Assembly (NCBI GenBank): GCA_009829735.1
Contig: CM020618.1
Coordinates: forward strand, 33,952,894-34,016,893
Source of the DNA: Pyropia yezoensis
Taxonomy: Eukaryota > Rhodophyta > Bangiophyceae > Bangiales > Bangiaceae
DNA: 64,000 nt
Direction of reading: 5' to 3'
In this document: piece after piece, positions 20,589 to 31,315 of the stretch
Layout of the letters: every line of letters starts with the position of its first letter
How positions within the stretch are numbered: position 1 is the first letter of the stretch
Program-made: the position numbers and the translations under genes
The notes under the pieces: model-generated
Told to the model about the DNA's origin: nothing
Databases searched by the model: none
What the model saw: only the letters and a program-made list of their open reading frames with translations

Positions 20589-21615
20589 GCGGGAGCAGGA
20601 GAATTTGGCGGGGGGGGGGCAGGGGAAGGGGAGTGGCGGGGGAGGCAGAGAGAGGGGATTCGGAGGAAGGCGAGGGCGAGGGTAGTGGCGGAGGAGAAAG
20701 GGAGGGAGGAGAGCAAGGGGGAGGGGGCGGTGGGGGCAGGCATGATGTTTTGCCAACGGGTGCCAGGGTCGGGTCGGGATGTCTTGACTTGCACTGGGGC
20801 CTGTGCGTGTATACTTTGACCGAGCAGCAGTCGCTTGGTACGCAACGCCCGTCACCTGCTCCAGCAGCGTCCGCAGCCACTGTGCCTGCTCGTCCTGCAC
20901 CAAATCATCACCAGCCGCACCATCCGCGGGGGTGGTCGCTGAAAGTAAGTAACCGTGGATGGAAGTAAGGTTGGGACCGCCTGTCACCATTGGAGCAGGG
21001 TTACTAGATTGGATTCCCGTACCTGGACTCGAAGCCAGGCCACCTGTAAGGATTTCCCCCCTAATCCCATGCCTAATACTTAAGGGATAATATTTGGGAC
21101 CTCTCCTTACAGATCCTGCCGAATCAACTCCTGGCAACATGGATCAACTCCTTGTATTGTGGGGCATGACGCGGTGTACCTTCCAGACGCAAGATGAGTC
21201 AGCCGCTGTCTCACGGTGTCTGCCGGCCGCACGACAGCAGCCATCGACAGCCCATCATGGCCTGTCGAAAGGCGCCACCGTCAGCACCCATGACGAGCCA
21301 CATCTGCCACAGCTGGCGAGTCCGTTAAAATGTCCTCGCTGCAGCATTGCAGCGATGTGACTGGCTAGCCGGCTGGCCGATTCGGCCGACTCGATCGAAT
21401 CGTGCTTACACGCCTCTCGGACCTTCGGGCCGACTGGCGTCTGGAGCCGGCTGGGGCGGCGCCCTAGGCGCCGCACGCCGGACCCCTTCGTTTGGGGCAA
21501 ACTGGGGCTGCACTCCTTTAGTGCGCACGCCCGCCCATGCTTTGTTCTGAGAGCCATGCTTTGTTTTTGGGCCGTTTTGTGCCTACCGGTGGAGCGCCGG
21601 GGAAACGCATGCTTT
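20589..21615. other. non-coding region with purine-rich tract and inverted repeats
   Basis: 20590-20740 is a purine-rich (G/A) tract giving spurious Pro/Ser-rich frames on the minus strand. At 21044-21052 and 21104-21112 there is a perfect 9-bp inverted repeat (ctgtaagga / tccttacag). At 21361-21402 the sequence is palindrome-rich (ggctagccggctggcc...). No gene is supported. Confidence 0.5.
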
Positions 21616-21648
21616 GGGGCACCTCGGGTGCCCCGACGCGAGTATATA
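21616..21648 (+). promoter_or_regulatory. palindrome plus TATA box, probable promoter
   Basis: A perfect 8-bp hairpin (GGGGCACC, loop TCG, GGTGCCCC; 21616-21634) is followed nine bases later by TATATA at 21643-21648. Downstream lies about 450 bp without a good frame and then the zinc-finger ORF, so this could be its promoter or the promoter inside a retroelement LTR. Inferred from sequence only. Confidence 0.35.
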
Positions 21649-22131
21649 GTGCGTGAGTGTCGGCGCCACCGGGGGAGACCGGAAGGGCAACCACAGACAC
21701 AGACCAAAGACGACCTTCACCCTTTGAACACTCTCGATCACCACCGACGTCGCGCCGTCCTCTTCCCCAGACCCACCACCGTCACCACCTCCATCCTCTT
21801 CCCCGCACCCTGTCGCCCTATTGGCTGGCACGGGTCGCTGACACCATCACGAGTACGTTGAGGGCTGCCCAAGTGTGGGTGGTTCCTCACATGTGGTAGC
21901 TTCAGATAGTTTGGCTTTTCTACCTGGCGGTGACTTGCGATTCCGTTTTGGATTTGGCTCTCCCTGCGATTGTGCAGTCGTGTTGCCCCCTACGTTCGGC
22001 TTGCCACGGGCATTGTAATACGAACGTAGCGGGTTCCACGAATCACACCGAACGAACAATTTCCTGACACAACCCTTGTGGTTTTTTTTTTCACGGAATT
22101 TTTCTTTTGGTCAACCGATTGTTGAATCCCA

Positions 22132-22911
22132 GTGAGATCCACATCAGATTCGGAATACTCTTCCTCAGCACTGGCGGCCGGCCCGACATCCTCGGCGGCC
22201 TCGGCGCGCGATACCGGGTCCACGTCCCGTGGCACCCCCCCGGTACGCACACCCTCGACGATCCGCGCACCCCCGACGGTCTGCGCACCCCCGACGACCC
22301 GTGGCGCCTTCACGGCCCACGGTCCGTCGGCACGCGGCCCCCCGTCGGCACGCGGCCCCCCGTCGGCACGCGGCTCCCCGCAGGCACACGCCCGCCCGAG
22401 GGCACACAACCCCCCGGCGGGCGCCCACTCGATTCCTACCCCGGCGGTCCCAGTCCGCCTCGCCTCGGCGGGCCGGGCCGCATTCAAGCCCCCCCTCTCG
22501 GGCAAGGGCAAGGGCCCTGCCACCAAGGACACGGCAGCCCGCGTCAACCGTCGCCTGTTACTGCCCCCCCAAGAATCGGGGCGCCGTTACACCGCCCCGC
22601 CGCCACCGGTGATTGGTCACATCAAGCCAACCACCGCGCGCGCGGTTGAGCAGCATGAGCAACGCCGAATTGCCAAGAGCCACCGTGGGGCGCAACGGAA
22701 ATTCCTTTGCAATCCGTGCGGTGTGCGGTGCAACAGCCTCACTGTGCTGCGTGATCACCGCGGATCCCGTCGCCACCGATACGTAATTAACCGCCCGGAC
22801 ACCCTTCCCCGTTGCGAACCCTGCGGTCGCGAATTTGAGTCGGTGGAACATTTCGAGCGGCTCACACGTGGCAAGGATCATCACCGCACGCTGGCGCGCC
22901 GCACCGATTGA
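22132..22911 (+). CDS. protein with paired U1-type zinc fingers (5' exon not resolved)
   Basis: The frame begins with no ATG. It is preceded by a pyrimidine-rich run and a good acceptor (gttgaatcccag, AG at 22130), so it is probably a 3' exon. The first ~160 residues are Pro/Ala/Arg/Ser/Thr-rich with tandem SARGPPSARGPP units. The C-terminus has CNPCGVRCNSLTVLRDHRGS and RRH, a CX2CX12HX5H finger of the U1/matrin type that binds double-stranded RNA or RNA-protein partners. A second, CEPCGREFESVEHFER-L-TRGKDH, has Leu in place of the first zinc His and may be degenerate. It lies 346 bp upstream of the gag ORF on the same strand, so it may be an accessory ORF of that element rather than a host gene. 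Confidence 0.5.
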   Translation: MRSTSDSEYSSSALAAGPTSSAASARDTGSTSRGTPPVRTPSTIRAPPTVCAPPTTRGAFTAHGPSARGPPSARGPPSARGSPQAHARPRAHNPPAGAHSIPTPAVPVRLASAGRAAFKPPLSGKGKGPATKDTAARVNRRLLLPPQESGRRYTAPPPPVIGHIKPTTARAVEQHEQRRIAKSHRGAQRKFLCNPCGVRCNSLTVLRDHRGSRRHRYVINRPDTLPRCEPCGREFESVEHFERLTRGKDHHRTLARRTD

Positions 22912-23257
22912 CACCTGTTGACACGCCCCTGGATCTGGCCTAGGAGCCCGATTTTCCCCCATTGATCCCCCCGCTTGGAAATCCGACACGACCCGACTCG
23001 GGCCTGTGCACGGACGCTTCTGAATAATCCGTTTGTGTGATTTCAACCGAATTTCTTGTGCTTCTCGAAGTAGTGCTGTACATCATTTGGAACGTTGCAG
23101 CAACTAGCGCAGCACTTATCCAAATCGTGTACACCACTACTGCTGCAGACAAACTCCTATCCCACATCTCCGAGATCTTCCTTGGGGTCCTCCCCAAGCA
23201 AGTCTTGTGAAATCTGGGTTGTAAGTTTGTTTGCCTCGGACTTGAACCCAAGACACC
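22912..23257. other. leader region upstream of gag
   Basis: This 346-bp non-coding stretch lies between the zinc-finger ORF and the gag start. I could not recognise a primer-binding site or an LTR boundary in it. Confidence 0.35.
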
Positions 23258-24127
23258 ATGGATGCACCAATCCCAGGGGGTGTCAACCCGGCCAATCCGG
23301 GCTCGGGCTCGAGCGCACCGACCATGGAAGCCTGGACCCAGCTTACAGCGTTTGTCGCGCAAATGAGCGAACAACTCGAGGCTCATAAGATGGAACTAGC
23401 CGACGCTAAGCAGCAACTGTCCGAAGCCAAGGCCAGGGCCACTACTAGTGGCATGAAATCCGCGAGGCCGAACAAACCCGTGGCTTTCTCCGGTAAACCT
23501 GGGACGGTTGAAGCGTGGTGCTCGCATATGGATTTCTATGTGCGACTGAGTGACCCCGACGATGCGTGCAGTATTGCTTGCACCTTCCTCGACGGCGAAG
23601 CGTTCGACTGGTGGAAGGTCTACAGTCAGACTACAGCTGTCCCGAGCTGGGAATCCTTCCGTTCTGCTCTAATTCGCCGCTTCAGTCCACTGAACAAGAC
23701 ACAAGCGGCACGAGACAAGCTGCACTCGTGGCGCCAAATCAAAGACGTCGGAATGTTCAACAGGACGTTTCTGAGCGTCCTCTTGGACATCCCTGACATC
23801 ACGGAAGCCGAGAAGATTGACCGCTACACCCGAGGCTTGAAGCGGGACATCTGGCAGGCTCTTTGTCTCAAGACCTACTCGGATCTTGAATCTGTCATGA
23901 CTGACGCTCTGTGCGAGGAGGCTGCCAAGGCTGGTGCCTCGACGCACCTCGGCGGCACATCTGCGAGGCCATCCACGACGGGTGTCATTCCCATGGAAAT
24001 CTCCAGCATCAAAGTCGAGAAACTCACGCCTGACGAGCGTCAGCGCTGCATGCGTGAAGGCCTCTGCCTCCGCTGCCGTGAGAAAGGACATATGGACAAG
24101 GACTGCCCAAAAGGCCAGCGGAACTGA
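23258..24127 (+). CDS. Ty3/gypsy-like retrotransposon Gag
   Basis: ATG at 23258 (acaccATGG) starts a 289-residue protein. An N-terminal coiled stretch (QMSEQLEAHKMELADAKQQL) is followed by a retrotransposon-gag capsid domain: KPVAFSGKPGTVEAWCSHMD, DGEAFDWWKVY, WESFRSALIRRFSPLNK, then the R...L..W.Q...V..F...F pattern (RDKLHSWRQIKDVGMFNRTF). Near the C-terminus is one CCHC zinc knuckle, CLRCREKGHMDKDC, used for RNA packaging in these elements. The frame overlaps and leads into the protease frame through a CCCAAAA site. The ORF is intact, so this copy is relatively young or selected. Confidence 0.85.
   Translation: MDAPIPGGVNPANPGSGSSAPTMEAWTQLTAFVAQMSEQLEAHKMELADAKQQLSEAKARATTSGMKSARPNKPVAFSGKPGTVEAWCSHMDFYVRLSDPDDACSIACTFLDGEAFDWWKVYSQTTAVPSWESFRSALIRRFSPLNKTQAARDKLHSWRQIKDVGMFNRTFLSVLLDIPDITEAEKIDRYTRGLKRDIWQALCLKTYSDLESVMTDALCEEAAKAGASTHLGGTSARPSTTGVIPMEISSIKVEKLTPDERQRCMREGLCLRCREKGHMDKDCPKGQRN
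24106..24112 (+). promoter_or_regulatory. candidate -1 ribosomal frameshift site (CCCAAAA)
   Basis: In the gag frame the codons read tgC CCA AAA, a perfect X XXY YYZ heptamer, 13 bases before the gag TGA. A one-base backward slip enters the frame that runs without a stop into the protease ORF. No downstream pseudoknot was worked out. Confidence 0.5.
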
Positions 24128-24507
24128 AGCAGCAACCGTCATCAAAACCGGTGCCAGACGCTTCTTCGGTTCCTGAAAACATGTCGTCACCATTTGAAGG
24201 CCCGCGTCTCGGGCTTCTGCTTTCTACTGCCTCTGTCAATGGACATCTTGTTAAGGTGCTGTTTGACGACGGATCTCCCATTAACGTCGTATCAAGGCGC
24301 CTCGTGAATACCCTGAATGTGACCACGAAAGAAACGGACTTCGCGGCTAACATGCCCGATGGTCGCTCCCACGTCCTCGCAGAGACCATTGAACCCTTAG
24401 AGATTCACATCGGCCCATACCAAGAACGTCTTCGGTTTGCTGTATGCGACCTAAGTGCGTACGACATCCTCGGCAGCCGCGCCCACCTGTATCTTGATGA
24501 CATCTGA
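24109..24507 (+). CDS. Ty3/gypsy-like aspartyl protease (Gag -1 frame)
   Basis: This frame is -1 relative to gag and has no convincing own start (the first candidate, at 24151, is GTG; an internal ATG is at 24181), so expression by frameshifting is likely. The retropepsin-like fold shows VNGHLVKVLFDDGSPINVVS, where DDGS takes the place of the usual D(S/T)G active site. It continues with HIGPYQERLRFAVCDLSAYD and ILG, matching the family's (Y)DiiLG strand. The second Asp is only one residue earlier than usual, so catalysis may be impaired. The frame stops at 24507, where a full element would continue into reverse transcriptase; no RT, RNase H or integrase follows, so the element is truncated or its pol has been lost. 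Confidence 0.65.
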   Translation, partial: KRPAELKQQPSSKPVPDASSVPENMSSPFEGPRLGLLLSTASVNGHLVKVLFDDGSPINVVSRRLVNTLNVTTKETDFAANMPDGRSHVLAETIEPLEIHIGPYQERLRFAVCDLSAYDILGSRAHLYLDDI

Positions 24508-25436
24508 TTGTACTCGTCACATCTCCACGTTCAGCACACCATTAGGACTGCTGTAGGGATTGTTGAAAACGTACCAAACTGCATCTCGGCTGCATCTTTT
24601 GGACCCTACATGTCATTTCCATGCTCAGGCGTCGTTGCCTGCGACCGTTCTGTTTCAAGTCTGGGAGCCTGAGGACTTTGCCAAAGAGATTGTCTTAAAG
24701 CTGTCCAGAATGACAGTCAACGCAGGCAAATGCGGGCGACCATCCGGCCATCCGTATCAATGCTCCGTGGGGTAGTTCTCGACCTGGTTAGGACAGCATT
24801 TCAACTTCATCTCAAGCGTGAGGGTGGGGCCTCAGTCCACCTCAGTGCCCCCAGTGGCCCAAATATGCCCTGCCTTGCCTGGTAAGAAGCGACAGGGACG
24901 CTTATTGACTCCGTGCTGGGGGGCTACAGAGAGAAACTGAAGCCTGTGAAGGGCTGATAGCAGATGGTTTCTTGGATTCTGTGCTCTATCATGAGCACTA
25001 GGTAGGTGCTGCGCCTGGGAGCAACGAGAGAGAGCCACATGCCTGCACTAAAATCTACGAAGCGCATGAAGCGACGGCGATTCTCGTTCGGCGTGCTCTC
25101 ACGGCCAAGGCACAGCCCGAAATGACTTGGCCTGTGCGCCTGTGTCATGGGACAGGCCACAGAGGCCTCTCAGACCACGTTTGTCAAAACAACGACAATG
25201 ATTATAGTACTGATTCTTTCTACGAAGCGTCAAAATCAAGGCGGACGTGGTGTCTCGCACTCCTGTATCGCTCTTATTTCTCCCCTCTCTCCCTCTCTTC
25301 TCTCTCGGTCCAGACGGTCAAACGGCGTTCAATGGCTTGCCATGCGTGACACGTCATTCAATGGCAGCACAATAAGTCAGATGCAACAAGATACTTGTGT
25401 GCACACCATCATGCAGCCGCGTGGCTCTCTCGTGCC
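24508..25436. other. non-coding region between gag-protease fragment and transposase gene
   Basis: About 930 bp without a supported gene. A 7-bp inverted repeat (ggcctgt...acaggcc) lies near 25131-25161. No LTR or terminal inverted repeat could be identified, though this is where the 3' end of the adjacent DNA transposon should lie. Confidence 0.4.
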
Positions 25437-28400
25437 TCACACAAAGTTATTGGTAAAGAAGCGGTGGTCGCGCCAGTCACATGCATCAGAAGCAAAGCTC
25501 TTTGGGAAGCGACACACCCCAACACGATCCACCCACTCCTCCCAGTCGTGCTCCACGCAGAGAACGTCAATGATCTCGTGCGAAGAAATGGCCGCAAGGG
25601 TGGGGCGTATCTTACCCTCCCGAACCAGGTGGCACCACTGAAGCCTCTCGCACCCGTATGCCGTGAAAGGACACTCAGGCACGGAGCTTGCGGTCTCAGC
25701 ACAGTGCACCACGACCGTCCGACTGAGCGTGCCGTTGTGGGCCGCAATAATCGCGCGTGCCTGCCCCACTCCGACCGTCCCGTCTTCTGCTCGGTAGCGA
25801 ACCCAGTCATACCAAGGGCGTCCCTTCAGGTCCGGGGTGGCCCAGACCATGGTGCGATCGCCGCGCGCCCGACGGATATCAGCGTCTGGCAACAACGTCC
25901 CGGACTGCGTCGTGATGAAGTCAGATGAAGCGCACTGCAGGGCCTCGTCCAATGTCACCAAGCCAGACGCAGCTGCGAAGTCGGAGACGGAGCTGAGCGC
26001 CCCACGGGCACGCATACGACTCAATTTGGACGCCTTCTTGGAAGTCGCTTTTGATGTCTGCCGCTGTCGTGAGAGTCGTACGACGCTCTGGATCTGCTCC
26101 GTGAGCACCATCTGCAATGCCGCGTTATCACGACTCTTGTTCGTGAGTGTAAAAGCCAGCTTGACAAATTTGTGCAGGGCCTCGTTCACGCCCGTGTTGC
26201 CGTCTTGGAGGTTGCCTCGAAGGAAGAACTCGTCCAGTAGATGCGACACTGCGCGATGCAGCTTGGTTGTGTGCGAGGGCCCAAAGAGGGGCTGGTAGTC
26301 GTTCTCAATCCAACGACTCATACGACGACATACCGACTTGGCTTCCGCCCAGGTCTTCGGCCGCACATCAAAGGCGCTCTTCAATATCGCGGCGAGCTCG
26401 CAGAGCACCCACGTCAGGAGACGATGATGCTGCCCTCCTGCTCCAGACCGCCCGAACAAGCCCGCAGCTGCGAAAGGCAAGAAGTGAACCGCCTCACGGT
26501 GCTCCTTACCCTTCAAGGTAGCCTGTTTCTCTCCACTCTTGATGAAGTACCTGAGGTGCATTTGTAGAGAATCAAGTGCAAGAACCAGCCAGGGCGGTGA
26601 CTAGAGATCAAATAAAACAGTCAGACATAGTGCATGCATCTCCAATGGAATGTAGCAACATCAAGATACAATCAGATCTCACGCAGCAGCGTCACAAGGA
26701 TGAAGCTCTCACGACAAGCAAATCTTACCCCGGGAAGATGGATGGGACACGGTGCGTGCGACTCGCGAACAAGAACCGCTTGTTAGCGATACGCACAGTC
26801 TCACCCGCTGTGCCGTGCAAAAGCTTCTTCGAACCGGCCAGCTCATGGGCAAAGGAATGTACACCTGTTGTCAGCGTTCTACAGATGCCGAGGTCCATGA
26901 CCTGCCAATGGCAAAGGAAGGAGAAAGTGGGGGACAGAGCATAAACGAACGCAAGCAGAGGATTGTGCGAGTCAGTACGTGTTACGGAGAAAGAGTGACG
27001 TGCCACCAGCCCTCTTGCAGGAGAGAAATGTAGAGATGATACAATACAGATGCGTGACAATGACATGTACGGCAGCGTCATGCAAGCAGCATCTGGCAAT
27101 CACCAAGGAAACACAGGAGTATGGAGCGTACGTGTAGTCGGTCAAACCCGAAGATCTGGTACAGCAGCAGCGGACCAGAGCCGAGTCCAGCCCAGGCGGC
27201 CAGTGCAGGTACAACGCAGTGGATGCTGTTGGCGGTCTCAATCGCATTGATAATGACACCATTGCCCCTTATTCCCCGCATGAGCGCTCCCTTGAGCTGC
27301 AGCTTGACAATCTTGAGCACGTTCCGCTTCTTTGGAGAATTCTTCCTGGAAGGCCGCACCCCGCTCGACGTGGAGCGTGCCATACATGGCGTGCAGTCGT
27401 ACGCGCTGCCGTGACGCTTGAGGCACAAGACGTCCCGCTCTTCTGGCTGGTCCGACACGTAGAGTATGAGTCTCGGAATGATCTTCACCACGGCACCGTC
27501 CGGCGATGTCATCTCGGCACCGAAATGACTGGCGAGGATGGTATCTCGAAAGACCAGCGCGATGGTGCGTTGGAGGATCTCCGCCCGAGCCTCTGCAGCC
27601 TTTGACAAAGACATTGCCTCGTACCGCGACCGTACTTGGGGCATGTATGCCACGACGACCCATTCTGGTTCCTTGGTCACGATGTTCATCACTCTCATAC
27701 GCAGCGGATACGCAGACACACCTGCAAGAAATACAATGGGCCGACACAGCGATGGCCAAATCAACAGTTCGCACGCTCCGTCAGTACAAGTTACGACGAG
27801 ACGTATGGAGAAGCACAAGCTGTGCTGATGACAGCAAATGAGATCATGATGCGGTCAGTAGTGACACGCAGTGTGGTAGTACGAAAATCAATCCCAGTGA
27901 GAAAACGTACCACCAGAAGAGGTTACAACCGTCCCATCTGAGTACAGCGCCAGTGCAAGCATCTGTGCGCACAGCCCAAACACGCGCTTGACGTCCGCCC
28001 GCTGAGCTCCGTAGGCATGGCCGTCAAAGAAGTCACGCAGTACGTCTCCGTCTTGCATCACCGGGGAGGCTGGAACAATGTCTCCAGTGGCAACAGATGG
28101 CGTGCAATGCGCACATGCGGACGTGGGCGTCGTAGTCCCGGGATCGACGTCTTGCGAGCTTCTTCCGACTGCATCTGGTCCGTTCTGGGATCCGTCTTGA
28201 CTGTAATGGACGCCAGCCGCACAAGCACAATCCTCCGAGCCCCGCTCCCACCTGACGGTTGCGGCCGCCGTAAGACATTCTTGCACGACCTTCAGACCCT
28301 TGCGAAGGAGGATACGATGGGAACCCACCTTCGTCGTCACGACGGCCTCCATCCACCCCAGCTTCCGCAGCATGCGCCTCTTCTCGTTCCGCACTGCAGT

Positions 28401-29165
28401 CTTGAGCGACGATGGCGTGGGGAACGCGACCTTGAACGGCAATGTCGTTGAGCCAGTCGCCCGCTCCACCGACAAGCACATCTGATGAGCTGCGGCAATG
28501 CGCGTCTCAGACATGGTACAAGCGTTGGCAAACACGTCGCGCAGCGATGGGGTGACGAAAGCAAATGTGTCCGTCGGAGCGTTGTCCTCGTACACAGCAC
28601 GACAGCGCTCCTCATCACCAACCTCATCGAGGTAGTCCAACACCTTCGCGCAGAGCGTTTCACCGAGGTCCCCCTCACAGACGACGGGAGAGGCGTGATC
28701 CGCAAAAGTAGCACCGTGCAAATCATTAGCGGCACGCATCTCTGCTGATCTGACCACATCTGGATGTTCCCCGCTCACACAATCATCAGAGCTGGAGTCA
28801 CTCGGCGCCGACGCGTCACTGTCGTATGCCGAGGAGCTTTCTCCTTGCGAGTCCCAGTCGTTCTCTCCCGCACCATCTCCACCGTCACCCCTCTCCTCAG
28901 CATCCCCGAAATCCTCCTCCTCTTCGGAATCATCTCCTCCGCCCCCACCCACCAAATCATGATCGATATCCTCCTCCTCGCCAGTCCCATCTCCACCACC
29001 GGCCACCCCATCATCCTCTTCTGAGCTCCCCATGGCCAAGCTCCTCGCAGTCCCAGCTTCTGCAGCATCATCTGCAAGCCTGTGCCGCTTGCGCAGGTGA
29101 CGGCCAAGGTGGCAGGCACTAAGAAGACGACCGTCATCACAACCGTCTACGGTACACCGCTTCAT
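25437..29165 (-). CDS. Plavaka/KDZ-type DNA transposase, four exons, open throughout
   Basis: Exons (minus): 29165-27911, 27721-27132, 26901-26729, 26550-25437; introns of 189, 230 and 178 bp with GT-AG ends (GTACGT, GTACGC, GTAAGA donors). Phases match at all three junctions, giving about 1043 residues without a stop. The N-terminus has a C2H2 zinc finger (CTVDGCDDGRLLSACHLGRH and LRKRH), then an acidic Gly/Asp/Glu region. The transposase core follows: LALALYSDGTVV over the exon 1-2 junction, AYPLRMRVMNIVTKEPEW and VVVAYMP, then PRLILYVSDQPEERDVLCL, CTPCM, and FGFDRLH joined to VMDLGICRTL (the family's D.(M/L)H..DLG signature). Exon 4 has a helical region with NTGVNEALHKFVKLAF. It could be an autonomous transposon or a domesticated gene; no terminal repeats were resolved. 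Confidence 0.68.
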
Positions 29166-29235
29166 ACCAGGAACGCGATCAGCCCCCTCCCCCCCCCGTC
29201 CCCCCCCTCCTCCCCCTGTGGCGTCGGGCTCACGC

Positions 29236-29420
29236 CGGTAAAGCGGGGAAGACGAGGATGCGTCGCGTCACACGCCTGGAATGCGGGGAAGACGAGGCTG
29301 CGTCGCCCATGGGGTAGAGATGCCGGTAGGTGCGTCGCCCATGCGGCAGACGTGGAAGAGCCCAGGCGAAGTCACGCGCGTAGCCCGTCAGGCAGACGTG
29401 AATGAGCGCCGGCGAAGTCA
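29236..29420. repeat. short subterminal-type repeats upstream of the transposase
   Basis: Two copies of gcggggaagacgagg(a/c)tgcgtcgc about 50 bp apart are followed by a related ggtgcgtcgcccatgcgg and two copies of a ggcagacgtg(g/a)a...gcgaagtcac unit. Clustered short repeats inside the ends are common in CACTA-related transposons, so this may be the 5' end of the element carrying the transposase. Confidence 0.5.
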
Positions 29421-29868
29421 CCATCGCAAGGGACTCTCGGGATTGATAATGCGCGCCCCACCGACACCACCCACTCAGTACATATATTCGATTTCCAGCA
29501 TACAGGGCTTAACAAATAAATGGATTCACTCGTCCACCTGCACTGCGGAACGCTTCAGCGCATTGGCAGTGCTCCAGAGTTTTCGGGCAAACGCGATCAC
29601 CCAAATGTTCATGGGCTGTCTTGAAAACTAGCGTGTGTGCCATGCGATTGGGCTGTGGCGTGGACCACAGAGCATAAACCACGAATCTGTGCGTGAAGGT
29701 GCGATTTAGAGATGTTTTTCAGAAGTACGGCGTACAAGTGTCGGAACGAAATACAAAAATGCAATGTGGCATGATGACGGAATTTTGTAGTTCTGAAAAT
29801 TGTCTCACAAGTTTCTGTCTTAAACTACAGTACGGCTGGTGTATGTTGGATAAGATATGAGGGAAGGT

Positions 29869-29906
<38 letters not shown>

Positions 29907-30595
29907 GGAGGAGGAGGGAGGAAGGCCGGGTCGGGTGGTGGAGTTCGCCACGAGGAGCAGGTGGGTGGGATGGATGCGGGGACGGTGAGCCCGGCCGGCG
30001 CAGGTCCCGGCTGTGGTGGCACGGCGGGGACGGTTGTGGCGGCGGCGGTCATCACGGCCAGCTTGGCATGCTGGCGCCCCGGCATCCACTGTTGTCTTTG
30101 TCGCCGTCAACAATTGGGCTCGTGTACGGTGCTTTCAATTGGTGCTGGCGTCGCCAGATGCGGCCAAATGCAACCCCGTTCCGTGCAGTGCATATGCAGT
30201 GTGCATGCATTTTGAGGGCCTGACTATCCTGTGACTGTGGGGGGCCCGCCGTCGTTGGCGGGCGGACCGCGCATCTCCCCTGGGCGGGCCGTCGGCGCAG
30301 CTCCCTAGGGGGTGTGCTGATTTGCGGCTTGCCGTGGTGCACTGCCATGCACCGCGCGGTACTTCGTGCGTTCGGCCCTGCGGTTGCCGGCGACGCGCTG
30401 GGTGTGGCCAGCAGCGATCCAGCGGTGGGCACCGTGGGGGAGGAGGCTGCCGATCCGTCCTTGCGCGCGGCGGCGGCTGGCGTGGGCGCGGGGGACGCGG
30501 AGGCGGGGGCTGCCGATCGGTCCGAGTGCGCGGCGGCGGGGGCGGGGAAGGCGGCGGCTAGCGGCGCGGCCGCATCGGCGGAGGCGGCGAGGGCT
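29421..30595. other. non-coding region with a 36-base G run
   Basis: No gene is supported. An uninterrupted run of 36 G lies at 29870-29905, followed by (GGA)n. Frames on both strands from about 30050 onward belong to the GC-rich repeat region that follows. Confidence 0.5.
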
Positions 30596-31024
30596 GCCGA
30601 TCCGGCTGTTGGCGCGGGGGTGGTGGCGGCGGCGGCCGATCCGTCGGTGGGCGCGGGGGTGGCGGCGGCGGTGACCGATCCGGCTGTTGGCGCGGGGGTG
30701 GTGGCGGCGGCGGCCGATCCGTCGGTGGGCGCGGGGGTGGCGGCGGCGGTGGCCGATCCGTCGGTGGGCGCGGGGGTGGCGGCGGCGGTGACCGATCCGG
30801 CTGTTGGCGCGGGGGTGGTGGCGGCGGCGGCCGATCCGTCGGTGGGCGCGGGGGTGGCGGCGGCGGCGGCCGATCCGTCGGTGGGCGCGGGGGTGGCGGC
30901 GGCGGTGACCGATCCGGCTGTTGGCGCGGGGGTGGTGGCGGCGGCGGCCGATCCGTCGGTGGGCGCGGGGGTGGTGGTGGCGCCGGCCGATCCGGCTGTT
31001 GACGCGGGGGTGGTGGTGGCGCCG
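30596..31024. repeat. 39-bp minisatellite, 11 units
   Basis: Eleven contiguous 39-bp units of two types: gccgatccgtcggtgggcg... and (a/g)ccgatccggctgttggcg..., each ending gcgggggtggyggcggcggyg. The unit length is a multiple of three, so all frames stay open on both strands. On the plus strand it reads as a 13-residue DPSVGAGVAAAVT unit, on the minus strand as PTDGSA/PTAGS or Pro/Arg-rich units. Whether any frame is translated cannot be told from sequence. Confidence 0.85.
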
Positions 31025-31315
31025 GCTGGCCGCGCGGTGTTGGGCGCGGCGGTGGTGGAGGCGGGGGAGGCGGCGGCTGGCGGCGCGGCGCCGGCTGGCG
31101 CGGCGGCGGCTGCATCTGGCCCCCCGGCGGGGGACGCGGCTGGGGTTCCCTTGAGGGAGGAGGCGGCTGGCGACGCGGCGTCGGCTGCATCTGCCCGAGC
31201 GGCGGGAGAATCGGCGGGGGACGCGGCGGGGGTGCCCGTGAGGGAGGAGGCGGCTGCTTCTGGCCCCCTTGCGGGGGACGCGGCTGGGGTGCCCGTGAGG
31301 GGGGAGGTGGCTGGC

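Noticed and set aside
21001..21060. tRNA-like patch (cctgg...actcgaag...ccagg)
   Set aside because: No full cloverleaf, anticodon arm or acceptor stem could be built.
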